From NCBI RefSeq assembly GCF_002895005.1, contig NZ_POWF01000002.1, forward strand, positions 372,001 to 436,000: DNA of 64,000 nucleotides. Reading direction: 5' to 3'. The notes beneath the pieces are model-generated. The model was not told where the DNA came from. It did no database searches and worked only from the letters and a program-made list of their open reading frames with translations. This document shows positions 1-8,095 of this stretch, piece after piece. A program made the translations under genes and the position numbers. Position 1 is the stretch's first letter; every line of letters begins with the position of its first letter. The DNA comes from Hanstruepera neustonica (GTDB taxonomy: Bacteria; Bacteroidota; Bacteroidia; Flavobacteriales; Flavobacteriaceae).

Positions 1-2496
1 TGGGTCATCCAAATTAAAGAAACTCAATTGCATCTCATCATCTTTTAACGATTTCACCTTATCAGTCAACTCTTCACTGGAATGCGATTTTTCTAATTTC
101 TTTAATATCTTATTTGCGCGATGAATAACCTGTTGCGGCATTCCTGCCATTTTAGCTACGTGAATACCAAAACTGTGTTCACTACCACCTTCCACAAGCT
201 TACGTAAAAAAAGCACATTATCTTTCAATTCTTTAACCGAAACATTGTAATTTTTGATACGCTCAAATGTTTCCGTCATTTCATTAAGTTCATGATAATG
301 TGTTGCAAACAAGGTTTTAGCTTTCGCTGGATGCTCATGTAAATACTCACTTATGGCCCAAGCAATAGAAATCCCATCATATGTACTAGTACCACGACCA
401 ATTTCATCAAGCAAAACCAAGCTACGTTCAGAAATATTGTTTAGAATAGATGCCGTTTCATTCATCTCCACCATAAAAGTCGATTCGCCCATAGAAATAT
501 TGTCACTGGCACCTACACGGGTAAATATTTTATCAACAAGACCAATTCTCGCCGATTTAGCAGGCACAAAACTCCCCGTTTGTGCCAACAGTACAATAAG
601 GGCTGTTTGACGTAATATAGCCGATTTACCAGACATATTGGGACCTGTAATCATAATCATTTGCTGTTTTTCACGGTCTAAATAGACATCATTGGCAATA
701 TAGGCCTCACTGGGTGGCAACTGCTTTTCGATTACAGGATGACGACCATCTTTGATATCTAAATCAAAGGAATCATCAATTGTTGGATAGGTATAATTAT
801 TATCATTGGCCAATTGCGCAAATCCACACAAACAGTCAAGTTGACCAATTACATGCGCATTTTGTTGGACGGGTTTGATGTATTGGGTCATCCATTGAAT
901 CAATTCCGAAAACAATTGTTGTTCAATAGCCAAAATACGTTCTTCTGCACCTAATATTTTTGCTTCGTATTCTTTAAGTTCTTCGGTAATATATCGTTCC
1001 GCACTAACTAAAGTTTGCTTACGTATCCATTCTTGAGGGACTTTATCCTTGTGAGTATTACGTACTTCGATGTAGTAACCAAACACGTTATTAGATGCTA
1101 TTTTTAAAGAAGTTATTCCGGTGCGTTCACTCTCGCGCTCCAGCATTTTATCTAAATAATCCTTTCCTGAAGTAGACAAAGCACGCAGTTCATCCAGTTC
1201 CATGGAAAAACCTTCGGCAATAGTATGCCCTTTTAATACATTTACAGGTGCATCTTCATTTAAAGTTTCTTTTATTTTTTCACGCAGTAGATCGCAACTT
1301 TGTAAGGTATCACCTATAATATTGAGCGCTTCATTATCGGTATTTGTCGCCAAAGCCTTGATCGGAACAATGGCTTCCAAAGAATTTTTTAGTTGAATAA
1401 CTTCTCTGGGGTTCACTTTCGCAGTTGCAATCTTGGAAATCAAACGCTCCAGATCACCAATGTGCTTGATGTGGTTTTGGATTTTTTGAAGAATGGACTT
1501 GTTCTTGCTTAAAAAGTCAACAACCTCATGACGCTGTTTTATTTTTTTGACATCCTTAAGCGGTAAAGCCAGCCAACGTTTGAGCATGCGCCCACCCATG
1601 GGTGAAATAGTTTTATCAATAACATTCAGCAAGGTTACCGCATTGTTATTAGTAGAATGATAAAGCTCTAAATTCCGAATGGTAAACTTATCCATCCACA
1701 CATAATCATCTTCAGCTATGCGACTAATGGATATGATATGTTGCAACTTGTGATGTTGCGTTTCGCTTAAATAATGTAAGATAGCGCCTGAAGCAATGAT
1801 ACCTTCATATAAATCTTCAATACCATACCCTTTGAGCGTTTTGGTATTGAAATGCTTGATTAGAGTTTCATGGGCATAATCGGTTTGATAGACCCAATCT
1901 TCTAAATAAAAGGTATGAAAATCCTGACCGAAGGTTTCATTGAAATGCATTCTTTTTTGCTTGGAAACCAATATTTCACTTGGGCTAAAATTCTGAAGTA
2001 ATTTATCAATATATTCAGCATTTCCTTGGGAGGTGAGAAATTCACCAGTAGAAATATCTAAAAAAGAAATTCCAATAAAGGTTTTACCAAAATAAACCGA
2101 ACATAAAAAATTATTGGACTTTGATTTCAGCACCTCATCATTCAAAGCAACTCCAGGAGTCACCAATTCAGTTACCCCACGTTTTACAATGGTTTTGGTT
2201 TGTTTGGGATCTTCCAGCTGATCACAAATAGCCACGCGTTCACCAGCTTTAACTAATTTAGGCAAATAGGTGTTTAAGGAATGGTGTGGAAAACCTGCTA
2301 GTTCGGTTTCGCTCTCACTGCCAGCGCCACGTTTGGTGAGAATAATATCCAATATTTTGGCTGTACGCACAGCATCTTCACCAAAAGTTTCATAAAAATC
2401 GCCCACACGAAACAGCAACAGGGCATCAGGATACTTGGCCTTGATGGTATTGTACTGCTTCATTAACGGTGTTTCCTTCTTAACTTTTTTAGCCAA
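1..2496 (-). CDS. mutS: DNA mismatch repair ATPase MutS (3' end outside window)
   Basis: MutS recognises mismatched bases and recruits the repair machinery as an ATP-dependent clamp. The visible 832 codons run in frame to base 1, so only a short C-terminal tail (a few dozen residues, judging from family length) is missing. The N-terminal mismatch-binding part has the family sequence around [16 protein letters not shown], with the Phe-x-Glu mismatch-reading motif. The P-loop GPNMSGKS lies at residues 618-625, followed by a [13 protein letters not shown] Walker B/signature segment. I placed the start on a TTG codon because an in-frame stop lies two codons upstream and the resulting [15 protein letters not shown] start matches what I recall of Bacteroidota MutS; a later in-frame ATG (residue 12) is the alternative. 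It is divergent from the RNA methylase gene. Confidence 0.96.
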   Translation of the reverse strand, partial: MAKKVKKETPLMKQYNTIKAKYPDALLLFRVGDFYETFGEDAVRTAKILDIILTKRGAGSESETELAGFPHHSLNTYLPKLVKAGERVAICDQLEDPKQTKTIVKRGVTELVTPGVALNDEVLKSKSNNFLCSVYFGKTFIGISFLDISTGEFLTSQGNAEYIDKLLQNFSPSEILVSKQKRMHFNETFGQDFHTFYLEDWVYQTDYAHETLIKHFNTKTLKGYGIEDLYEGIIASGAILHYLSETQHHKLQHIISISRIAEDDYVWMDKFTIRNLELYHSTNNNAVTLLNVIDKTISPMGGRMLKRWLALPLKDVKKIKQRHEVVDFLSKNKSILQKIQNHIKHIGDLERLISKIATAKVNPREVIQLKNSLEAIVPIKALATNTDNEALNIIGDTLQSCDLLREKIKETLNEDAPVNVLKGHTIAEGFSMELDELRALSTSGKDYLDKMLERESERTGITSLKIASNNVFGYYIEVRNTHKDKVPQEWIRKQTLVSAERYITEELKEYEAKILGAEERILAIEQQLFSELIQWMTQYIKPVQQNAHVIGQLDCLCGFAQLANDNNYTYPTIDDSFDLDIKDGRHPVIEKQLPPSEAYIANDVYLDREKQQMIMITGPNMSGKSAILRQTALIVLLAQTGSFVPAKSARIGLVDKIFTRVGASDNISMGESTFMVEMNETASILNNISERSLVLLDEIGRGTSTYDGISIAWAISEYLHEHPAKAKTLFATHYHELNEMTETFERIKNYNVSVKELKDNVLFLRKLVEGGSEHSFGIHVAKMAGMPQQVIHRANKILKKLEKSHSSEELTDKVKSLKDDEMQLSFFNLDDP

Positions 2497-2518
2497 TGAT
2501 TAACTGATTTTTATATGT

Positions 2519-2526
2519 TACTTTTG
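2519..2526 (+). promoter_or_regulatory. Candidate -7 element upstream of the TrmH-family gene
   Basis: TACTTTTG matches the Bacteroidota -7 consensus TANNTTTG. No good TTTG is seen 17-23 bp upstream, so the call rests on one element. It would give a leader of roughly 85 nt that contains a short self-complementary stretch (AGGTTTT/AAAACCT). Confidence 0.4.
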
Positions 2527-2618
2527 CATAAAATGTAGGATTGCTAAAGTACTTATTAATTTAAGGTTTTTAAAACCTGAAACTTATAAGTTATCTACAA
2601 TTATCATAAGAAATTAAC

Positions 2619-3158
2619 ATGCGTAAATTAAAAAATAGCGAGCTGGACCGATTGAGTGTTGATGAGTTTAAAAACACCGAAAAGACGCCTTTAATTATTG
2701 TTTTGGACAATATCCGGAGTTTAAACAACATTGGATCGGTGTTTAGAACTAGCGATGCTTTTTTAATTGAAAAAATTTATCTCTGCGGTATTACAGCCAA
2801 ACCACCTCATAAAGATATCCACAAAACGGCATTGGGCAGTACCGAAACAGTGGCATGGGAATATGTTACAGACACGCTTGAATTGGTTAAAAAACTTCAA
2901 GCTGAAAACATAACCGTTTGTTCCATTGAACAAGCCGAAAACGCCATGATGCTTAATGACTTTACGCCCAAACCCGACCAAAAATACGCTCTAGTATTCG
3001 GCAATGAGGTCAAGGGTGTCCAGCAAGATGTGGTTTCTAATAGTGATGTTGTTCTGGAGATCCCTCAGTTTGGCACCAAGCATTCCTTAAATATTTCTGT
3101 GAGTTGTGGTGTCGTGGTGTGGGATGTGTTTAGTAAACTAGAAAGTTTGTCATCCTGA
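2619..3158 (+). CDS. SpoU/TrmH-family RNA 2'-O-methyltransferase
   Basis: This 179-residue protein has the full SPOUT methyltransferase core and little else, so it is probably a tRNA or rRNA ribose 2'-O-methylase using S-adenosylmethionine. Motif 1 is NNIGSVFRTSDAF (residues 36-48), motif 2 is YALVFGNEVKGV (about 123-134), and motif 3 is IPQFGTKHSLNIS (148-160), which form the knotted SAM site and dimer interface in the family. There is no N-terminal substrate-binding domain, as in TrmL/TrmH-like short forms; the target nucleotide cannot be read from sequence. The last codons and the stop come from a degenerate dispersed repeat that starts at 3149, so the natural C terminus may once have been different. 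Confidence 0.9.
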   Translation: MRKLKNSELDRLSVDEFKNTEKTPLIIVLDNIRSLNNIGSVFRTSDAFLIEKIYLCGITAKPPHKDIHKTALGSTETVAWEYVTDTLELVKKLQAENITVCSIEQAENAMMLNDFTPKPDQKYALVFGNEVKGVQQDVVSNSDVVLEIPQFGTKHSLNISVSCGVVVWDVFSKLESLSS

Positions 3159-3275
3159 ACGAAGAGGCGTCACACTAAACTTGTCGAAATGCACTCGAAA
3201 GATGATTCAGTATCTTATAAACTATTCTCATTTTTCTAAATCTTCTTGTTATTCCTGCGCAGGCAGGTATCCAAG
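3149..3275. repeat. Degenerate dispersed intergenic repeat cluster
   Basis: Three short modules resemble intergenic repeat families that I recall from many Flavobacteriaceae genomes: GTCATCCTGAACGAAG at 3149-3164, GTCACACTAAACTTGTCGAA at 3169-3188, and ATTCCTGCGCAGGCAGG at 3251-3267, which holds the perfect palindrome CCTGCGCAGG (3254-3263). They look decayed and are joined by AT-rich filler. The first module overlaps the stop codon of the upstream gene. Other copies are not visible in this window, so the repeat status rests on memory of related genomes. Confidence 0.5.
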
Positions 3276-3353
3276 ATAATGAATTCCTCACTTGATATGG
3301 AGTGAAATATCGGTATTTATTATTTTTTACAAAATATTTATTGTTTTTCAATA

Positions 3354-3361
3354 TATATTTG
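3354..3361 (+). promoter_or_regulatory. Candidate -7 element for the DUF2975/XRE pair
   Basis: TATATTTG fits TANNTTTG and sits 36 bp before the DUF2975 start. No TTTG is present at the standard upstream distance, so confidence is modest. Confidence 0.4.
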
Positions 3362-3397
3362 CCGTTATTTGTTATTATTATTTAAAATAATACTACT

Positions 3398-3931
3398 ATG
3401 AAAACAAATAATTTCGTATTCAACTTCTTAAAAATTGTTGCTTGGATCATTTTTGTAGGTTTATGCATTGAGGCAGGAGGCCTTATCGTAAACTTTATTT
3501 TCAGTCTTTTCAAACCTGAATTTGTTGAAAATCTGTATCAAAAGTTAGATTTAAGCCAAATGTATGATCGCAGTAAGTGGGCTTACTTTAGCATGTATAG
3601 TTTTATCTTAATTATATCCATTCTTAAAGCTATTTTATTTTACCAAGTCATTGTGCTGGTAACCAAAATTGACCTGTCAAAACCATTCAATGATTTTGTA
3701 TCAAAAAAGATTTCACAAATTAGTTACTACACCTTTTCAATTGGGTTGTTGAGTTATCTAGGTCTTCAGACTGCTAAAAACCTACAACACAAAGGGTATG
3801 ATACCGATATGCTAAATATGTTTTGGGCAGATAGCCAAGCCTTTATTCTGATGGCAGCTATAATCTATGTTATTGCTATCATTTTCAGAAAAGGGATAGA
3901 CATTCAAACTGAAAACGAATTAACTATTTAA
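3398..3931 (+). CDS. DUF2975-family membrane protein
   Basis: The 177-residue protein has four predicted membrane helices (about residues 11-35, 62-90, 107-125 and 145-165) and little soluble sequence. This fits the DUF2975 family, which is usually encoded next to a small XRE/Cro regulator, as in the Bacillus yoaS-yozG arrangement. The next gene is exactly such a regulator, three bases downstream, so the two are surely co-transcribed. By analogy the membrane protein may sense an envelope signal or restrain the regulator, but no function is proven for the family. Confidence 0.75.
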   Translation: MKTNNFVFNFLKIVAWIIFVGLCIEAGGLIVNFIFSLFKPEFVENLYQKLDLSQMYDRSKWAYFSMYSFILIISILKAILFYQVIVLVTKIDLSKPFNDFVSKKISQISYYTFSIGLLSYLGLQTAKNLQHKGYDTDMLNMFWADSQAFILMAAIIYVIAIIFRKGIDIQTENELTI

Positions 3932-3934
3932 GCC

Positions 3935-4138
3935 ATGCCAATCATTGTAAATTTAGACGTCATGATGGCGAAACGAAAAATGTCCCTCAACGAACTCTCG
4001 GAAAGTGTTGGTGTAACGCTCTCCAACCTTTCCATACTCAAAACTGGTAAGGCCAAAGCCGTTCGATTTAGCACTTTGGAAGCCATTTGCAAGGTCTTGG
4101 ATTGTCAGCCTGGTGATATTTTGGAATTTGAAGAATAA
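3935..4138 (+). CDS. Small XRE/Cro-family transcriptional regulator (YozG-like)
   Basis: The 67-residue protein is essentially one helix-turn-helix domain. The scanning helix KMSLNELSESVGVTLSNLS and the following segment ending in CKVLDCQPGDILEFEE are characteristic of the YozG/YvaO-like subgroup of XRE regulators. It has no ligand or oligomerisation domain. It starts three bases after the DUF2975 gene and ends four bases before the methyltransferase start, which suggests one three-gene transcript. Targets are unknown; autoregulation of the operon is the usual expectation. Confidence 0.85.
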   Translation: MPIIVNLDVMMAKRKMSLNELSESVGVTLSNLSILKTGKAKAVRFSTLEAICKVLDCQPGDILEFEE

Positions 4139-4142
4139 AACC

Positions 4143-4802
4143 ATGATCAAAAAGTCCAAAAAACCTTGGCCAACTAAAGCCGTAATGGAGCAAATCTATG
4201 ACCAGCATCTTTGGGGTGGGAAAGACCATGATTTTTATTCGGGAGAAGGTTCGCACAAGGCACATATAGTTAAACCATACATAAAAAGTGTCACATCGTT
4301 TCTAAAAAGTCATAAAAACCCTTTAACTGTTTGCGATTTAGGTTGCGGTGATTTTAATATCAGTAAACAATTAGCACCTTTTACCAAAAGCTATGTAGGT
4401 ATTGATATTGTCGAAGGACTCATTGAAAGAAACCAAAAGCTGTATCAAAATGACAACATAAGCTTTGTGTGTTTAGATATTTCTAAAGACGAACTCCCTA
4501 AAGCAGATTGCATCATTATACGGCAAGTGTTACAACATTTATCCAATGCTGAAATACAAGATATTCTTAATAAGTTAACGACTTACCGATACATTATACT
4601 CACCGAACACCTTCCAATGGGCGACTTTGTACCAAACCGCAATATTATTTCAGGGCAAGGCATCAGATTGAAAAACAACAGTGGTGTTGATATAATGCAA
4701 CCTCCTTTTAATTTTAAAGCCAAATCTCAAAGTATCTTAAGCGAAATTGTTTTGGATGATCATAAAGGGCGGATTGTGACGACATTGTATACCAACTATT
4801 AG
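4143..4802 (+). CDS. Class I SAM-dependent methyltransferase, unknown substrate
   Basis: The 219-residue protein has the class I methyltransferase signature DLGCGD (residues 65-70, SAM glycine loop), an acidic GID after the second strand and a VCLDISKDELP segment where the adenine contact usually lies. The middle region IIIRQVLQHLSNAEI resembles methyltransferase motif IV-V. No substrate-specific domain is recognisable. I chose the ATG at 4143, four bases after the regulator stop, over an in-frame start at 4113 that would overlap the regulator and add ten unlikely residues. It may simply be carried on the DUF2975/XRE transcript. Confidence 0.75.
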   Translation: MIKKSKKPWPTKAVMEQIYDQHLWGGKDHDFYSGEGSHKAHIVKPYIKSVTSFLKSHKNPLTVCDLGCGDFNISKQLAPFTKSYVGIDIVEGLIERNQKLYQNDNISFVCLDISKDELPKADCIIIRQVLQHLSNAEIQDILNKLTTYRYIILTEHLPMGDFVPNRNIISGQGIRLKNNSGVDIMQPPFNFKAKSQSILSEIVLDDHKGRIVTTLYTNY

Positions 4803-4907
4803 TACAGTTTGATTTTAAAAGTTTAATAGATTACTTTCGTTCACATTAGAATTAATTAATATCCACAAGAATCAATCAAAATAACAATCAATAATACAAA
4901 TAAACTA

Positions 4908-5510
4908 ATGAGGCAAATTTTTATTCTAATTTTATGTATCTCAATTTTTAGCTGTAAATCTGATAAAAAAAGAAAAGGTGCTCCAATTATTAAATCAACA
5001 AATAAAGTCGGAATAAAAAAAATCCAGACCACTAACAAGGATAGCATTGTAGAATATATAAACGTAAATGGGGAGGAATATGTTAATCAAATTTGGGTAG
5101 TTAATAAAAAAAATGATACCATTGGGGGTAATTATTTTGAAGCTATTTTTAAAGATACAACTCAACTTGGAGAGGTCACTGAATTTAGATTTATCTTGGA
5201 ACCAAGAATAAGTTATAATTCAGATATGTATATTTTACTTCCAACTTACGACGAAGAATTAAAGGATGACTTCTCAAATCTTTTTGAAATTGAATTAGAT
5301 ACTTTTTATAGTTTAAAAAACGACAAAATACCTCATCCTGAATTAACAGAATTAGATTTACCCCTAAATCTTATTGTGCATTTTGGGCTTATATATGAGG
5401 AATCTGGGAGTAAGAGGGTTCGAGGTGTAATTATTGAGAGAAATAAACTAAATAATAAAAATTTCGGAAGAAGATTATTCTTCGATAAATCACTTTATGT
5501 AAAAGAATGA
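4908..5510 (+). CDS. Hypothetical lipoprotein
   Basis: I do not recognise this 200-residue protein. It has a lipoprotein signal peptide: positive start, hydrophobic core, and a SIFSC lipobox that places the lipidated Cys at residue 16, followed by a Lys-rich stretch. The mature part is mixed alpha/beta and moderately acidic with no cysteine clusters. Low GC and a long spacer on both sides suggest a single-gene unit. Probably surface- or periplasm-facing; no role can be assigned. Confidence 0.6.
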   Translation: MRQIFILILCISIFSCKSDKKRKGAPIIKSTNKVGIKKIQTTNKDSIVEYINVNGEEYVNQIWVVNKKNDTIGGNYFEAIFKDTTQLGEVTEFRFILEPRISYNSDMYILLPTYDEELKDDFSNLFEIELDTFYSLKNDKIPHPELTELDLPLNLIVHFGLIYEESGSKRVRGVIIERNKLNNKNFGRRLFFDKSLYVKE

Positions 5511-5619
5511 GTCAATAATCACTAATCTTATTGTCAATCACGCTTTTAAAAAATGTAGCTTAATGCTAAAACACAAGAAAGCTATCAACTGATTCATCCT
5601 AATTATTTGGACAAAAAAA

Positions 5620-6117
5620 TCAATTCAACCTCACAGGCACCCAAACCTGTTCTTCATTAATTGCGTTTTGCGGATTGTAACTTTCAGGTAACTTTTCAAA
5701 ATGTGGTCTGTTGTCCAGTTCATATTTAGAATTAGGCAACCAATCGGTTAAAATAGTTTGCCAGAGTATTGGGAAATCGGGCAAGCTACCTTTATAATCA
5801 ACCAATAAAAAGTCGCCGCCTTTTAAAATGAAGGGCTGCATGCCTTCAGGAACGTGATTATGATTTTCAACTTCAACAGCTACCCATTTGTCAAATGTGG
5901 TTTGTGGTGTTATCTTATTAAAATCTTTGTTAGCATAATCTTGAATAGAAAAACTATGTGTTCCTACTATGCCTACAATCTCATGTCTTCTGGGCATGAA
6001 CTCTCTGGCCAACTGACCCATTTTCATGGGCATGGTCTGAAAATCTACTTGGGCATTCTTGCCAACAACCAAAATATCGTTTTGGGTGATAATGCTATAC
6101 GCCATTACAAATTTCAT
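5620..6117 (-). CDS. GyrI-like/AraC effector-binding domain protein
   Basis: The 165-residue protein looks like a stand-alone GyrI-like small-molecule-binding domain (the AraC effector-binding fold), ending in the typical aromatic-hydrophobic strand EEQVWVPVRL. No DNA-binding domain is attached. The start overlaps the end of the folK-kinase gene by 23 bp (or 11 bp if the second ATG, at 6105, is used), so translation is probably coupled. Stand-alone members may bind or hydrolyse hydrophobic compounds; the ligand here is unknown. Confidence 0.65.
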   Translation of the reverse strand: MKFVMAYSIITQNDILVVGKNAQVDFQTMPMKMGQLAREFMPRRHEIVGIVGTHSFSIQDYANKDFNKITPQTTFDKWVAVEVENHNHVPEGMQPFILKGGDFLLVDYKGSLPDFPILWQTILTDWLPNSKYELDNRPHFEKLPESYNPQNAINEEQVWVPVRLN

Positions 6118-7228
6118 TTAAAATCCACAGATAGTCTTCACGGTTTTTTACAAAATCCTTATCCGAAATGTTAATGGTTTTGACATTCAAATCCGTTTGA
6201 TTTTTTAGGAATTCCAGATATCCTGCATTGATTTTATCTAAATAGTCATTATCGATATTCTGCTCGTAATCGCGACCTCGTTTTTTAATGTTTTCCTGCA
6301 AACGCTCCGTGTTCTGATAGAGATACACATACAATTCGGGTTTGGCAATATCCTTATACATCAGGTAAAACAAGCGTCGGTACAATCTGAACTCGTCTTC
6401 GGGCAAAGTAATTTTTGAGAAAATTAAAGATTTATAGATGTCATAATCGCTCACTATAAAATCCTTAAACAAATCCAATTGCGATAAATCATCAGAAATT
6501 TGTTGGTAACGGTCGGCCAAAAAACTCATTTCCAAAGTAAAGGCATAGCGCTTCGCATCTTCATAAAACTTGGGCAAAAACGGATTGTCGGCAAATCGTT
6601 CCAAAATGAGTTTGGCATTGTAATCAATTGAGATTTTGGTAGCCAAACTAGTTTTACCGGCACCAATGTTCCCCTCGATGGCTATGTAATTGAATTGCGA
6701 CAAACCATATTGCTTACTTGGGTTCTTCAACCAAATATTAATCGATTCCAAAACACTGTCATCACTACATTGCTTCAACAATTCAGAAATAGGTACTTTC
6801 AATACAGGATGTTCCTGTTTTGGAGCAATTTCATAGAGTGGCTGTAATACAAATCGACGATTTGGAATCTGCGGGTGCGGAATAGTAAGTTCTTTAGTAT
6901 GAACAACCTCATCATTAAACAATAAAATATCTAAATCAATTATTCGCGATTCATAGCCACCAGATTGCGAGCGCTCACGACCCATTTGCGATTCGATTTT
7001 TAATAGACCCTCCAAAACCTCTTGGGCAGATAAATCAGTTAAAAGCATCAAACAGGTATTCAGGAAATCAGGACCTTTAAATCCTAAAGCTGGTGTATTG
7101 TAGACTTTAGCAATTAGCTTCACATTTCCAACTTGTTTAAAAATGGCATCCACTGCCAATTGCAAGTTTTGTAATCGGTCACCTTGATTACTTCCCAGAG
7201 ATATATAAACAGCATTTTGTTGACTCAT
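6095..7228 (-). CDS. folK: Fusion: HPPK (FolK) + deoxynucleoside kinase
   Basis: Two enzymes are fused in one 377-residue chain. Residues 1-150 are 6-hydroxymethyl-7,8-dihydropterin pyrophosphokinase of folate synthesis: YISLGSNQGDR at the start, then RIIDLDILLF (95-104) and HPQIPNRRFVLQPL. Residues 178-377 are a deoxynucleoside (probably deoxyadenosine/deoxyguanosine type) kinase with P-loop GNIGAGKTS (186-194), an ERF motif after the second strand and an Arg-rich lid (KKRGRDYEQ). I recall this fusion from other Bacteroidota. I used the ATG at 7228 (MSQQNAVYIS), because an upstream ATG (7294) would add 22 hydrophobic residues unlike FolK. It is divergent from yhhQ. Confidence 0.92.
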   Translation of the reverse strand: MSQQNAVYISLGSNQGDRLQNLQLAVDAIFKQVGNVKLIAKVYNTPALGFKGPDFLNTCLMLLTDLSAQEVLEGLLKIESQMGRERSQSGGYESRIIDLDILLFNDEVVHTKELTIPHPQIPNRRFVLQPLYEIAPKQEHPVLKVPISELLKQCSDDSVLESINIWLKNPSKQYGLSQFNYIAIEGNIGAGKTSLATKISIDYNAKLILERFADNPFLPKFYEDAKRYAFTLEMSFLADRYQQISDDLSQLDLFKDFIVSDYDIYKSLIFSKITLPEDEFRLYRRLFYLMYKDIAKPELYVYLYQNTERLQENIKKRGRDYEQNIDNDYLDKINAGYLEFLKNQTDLNVKTINISDKDFVKNREDYLWILNEICNGV

Positions 7229-7300
7229 AGCGCATGCCAAAATAACTAAAAGAAAATTTAATAGTTTATATTTACAAAGTCTATTTATCCACAATTTTAA

Positions 7301-8005
7301 ATGACTTTAAAAGACCGATTACTAGCCCATCGTATTTATTTACTCCTAGCGGCACTATTCATTACCTCGTTGGTGGTTTCCAATCTCATCTTTCAAAAGT
7401 TTTTTTATTGGTATCCTATAGATGTTGAGATTTTTGGAACCAAGTTATTTGAAATTTCGGTGGGTATTCTGCCCTATCCCATTACCTTTTTAATAACAGA
7501 CTTAATCAGTGAGATTTATGGCAAAAAAGCCGCCAATCAAGTGGTGGTTACGGGAATTTTTGCATCATTTTTCTCCATGCTTATTGTGTATACAGCCAAT
7601 GCTGTTCCTGCAACAACATGGTCTCCAGTAACAGATGATTTATTTACAACTGTTTTTGGTAGTACGGCTATTGCCGTGTTGGCCAGCATGCTAGCTTACT
7701 TATTTGCACAGTTTGTGGATATACAAATCTATCATTTTTGGAAACGCCTGACGAAAGGCAAACACCTCTGGCTACGCAATAATTTTTCAACCTTTTTCTC
7801 ACAGTTTGTGGATACCTGTACCATTTTATTGCTGCTGTGCTCATTCCATATTATTGAATGGGATAAATTTCTGGGTTTATTGATAGCAGGATTTTTATTT
7901 AAGGTGTTAATTGCCATTCTGGACACCCCATTTCTATATCTAGGTGTTTTTCTGTTCAGAAGGCGATTTAAGCTGAAAATCAATGATGAAATCCCTTTGC
8001 AGTAA
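7301..8005 (+). CDS. yhhQ: Queuosine precursor transporter (YhhQ/VUT family)
   Basis: The 234-residue inner-membrane protein has about six hydrophobic helices and the family hallmarks: VVSNLIFQKF in the first helix, YPITFLITDLISEIYGKK in the second to third helix, and a conserved FVDTCTI segment. E. coli YhhQ takes up queuosine precursors for tRNA queuosine. No queuosine-synthesis genes are nearby, so uptake for salvage is a family-based inference. Start at the first ATG, 72 bp from the divergent folK fusion start. Confidence 0.88.
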   Translation: MTLKDRLLAHRIYLLLAALFITSLVVSNLIFQKFFYWYPIDVEIFGTKLFEISVGILPYPITFLITDLISEIYGKKAANQVVVTGIFASFFSMLIVYTANAVPATTWSPVTDDLFTTVFGSTAIAVLASMLAYLFAQFVDIQIYHFWKRLTKGKHLWLRNNFSTFFSQFVDTCTILLLLCSFHIIEWDKFLGLLIAGFLFKVLIAILDTPFLYLGVFLFRRRFKLKINDEIPLQ

Positions 8006-8095
8006 TTACTAAAGTTTTATTAAAGTTTTGGTTTCAGGCAACCTTTAGGTTATTCTATACGTATATACTGATAGCTAAACACTTAATCACATTTT

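Noticed and set aside
4113-4142. Longer start for the methyltransferase
   Set aside because: It lies within the regulator gene and adds ten residues unlike the family start; the ATG at 4143 fits the usual spacing.
5854-6174. 106-codon open frame on the + strand
   Set aside because: It is the shadow of the GyrI-like gene and of the end of the kinase fusion; no promoter or family match.
7229-7294. Hydrophobic N-terminal extension of the folK fusion as a signal peptide
   Set aside because: FolK and nucleoside kinases are cytosolic, and the family start matches the ATG at 7228.
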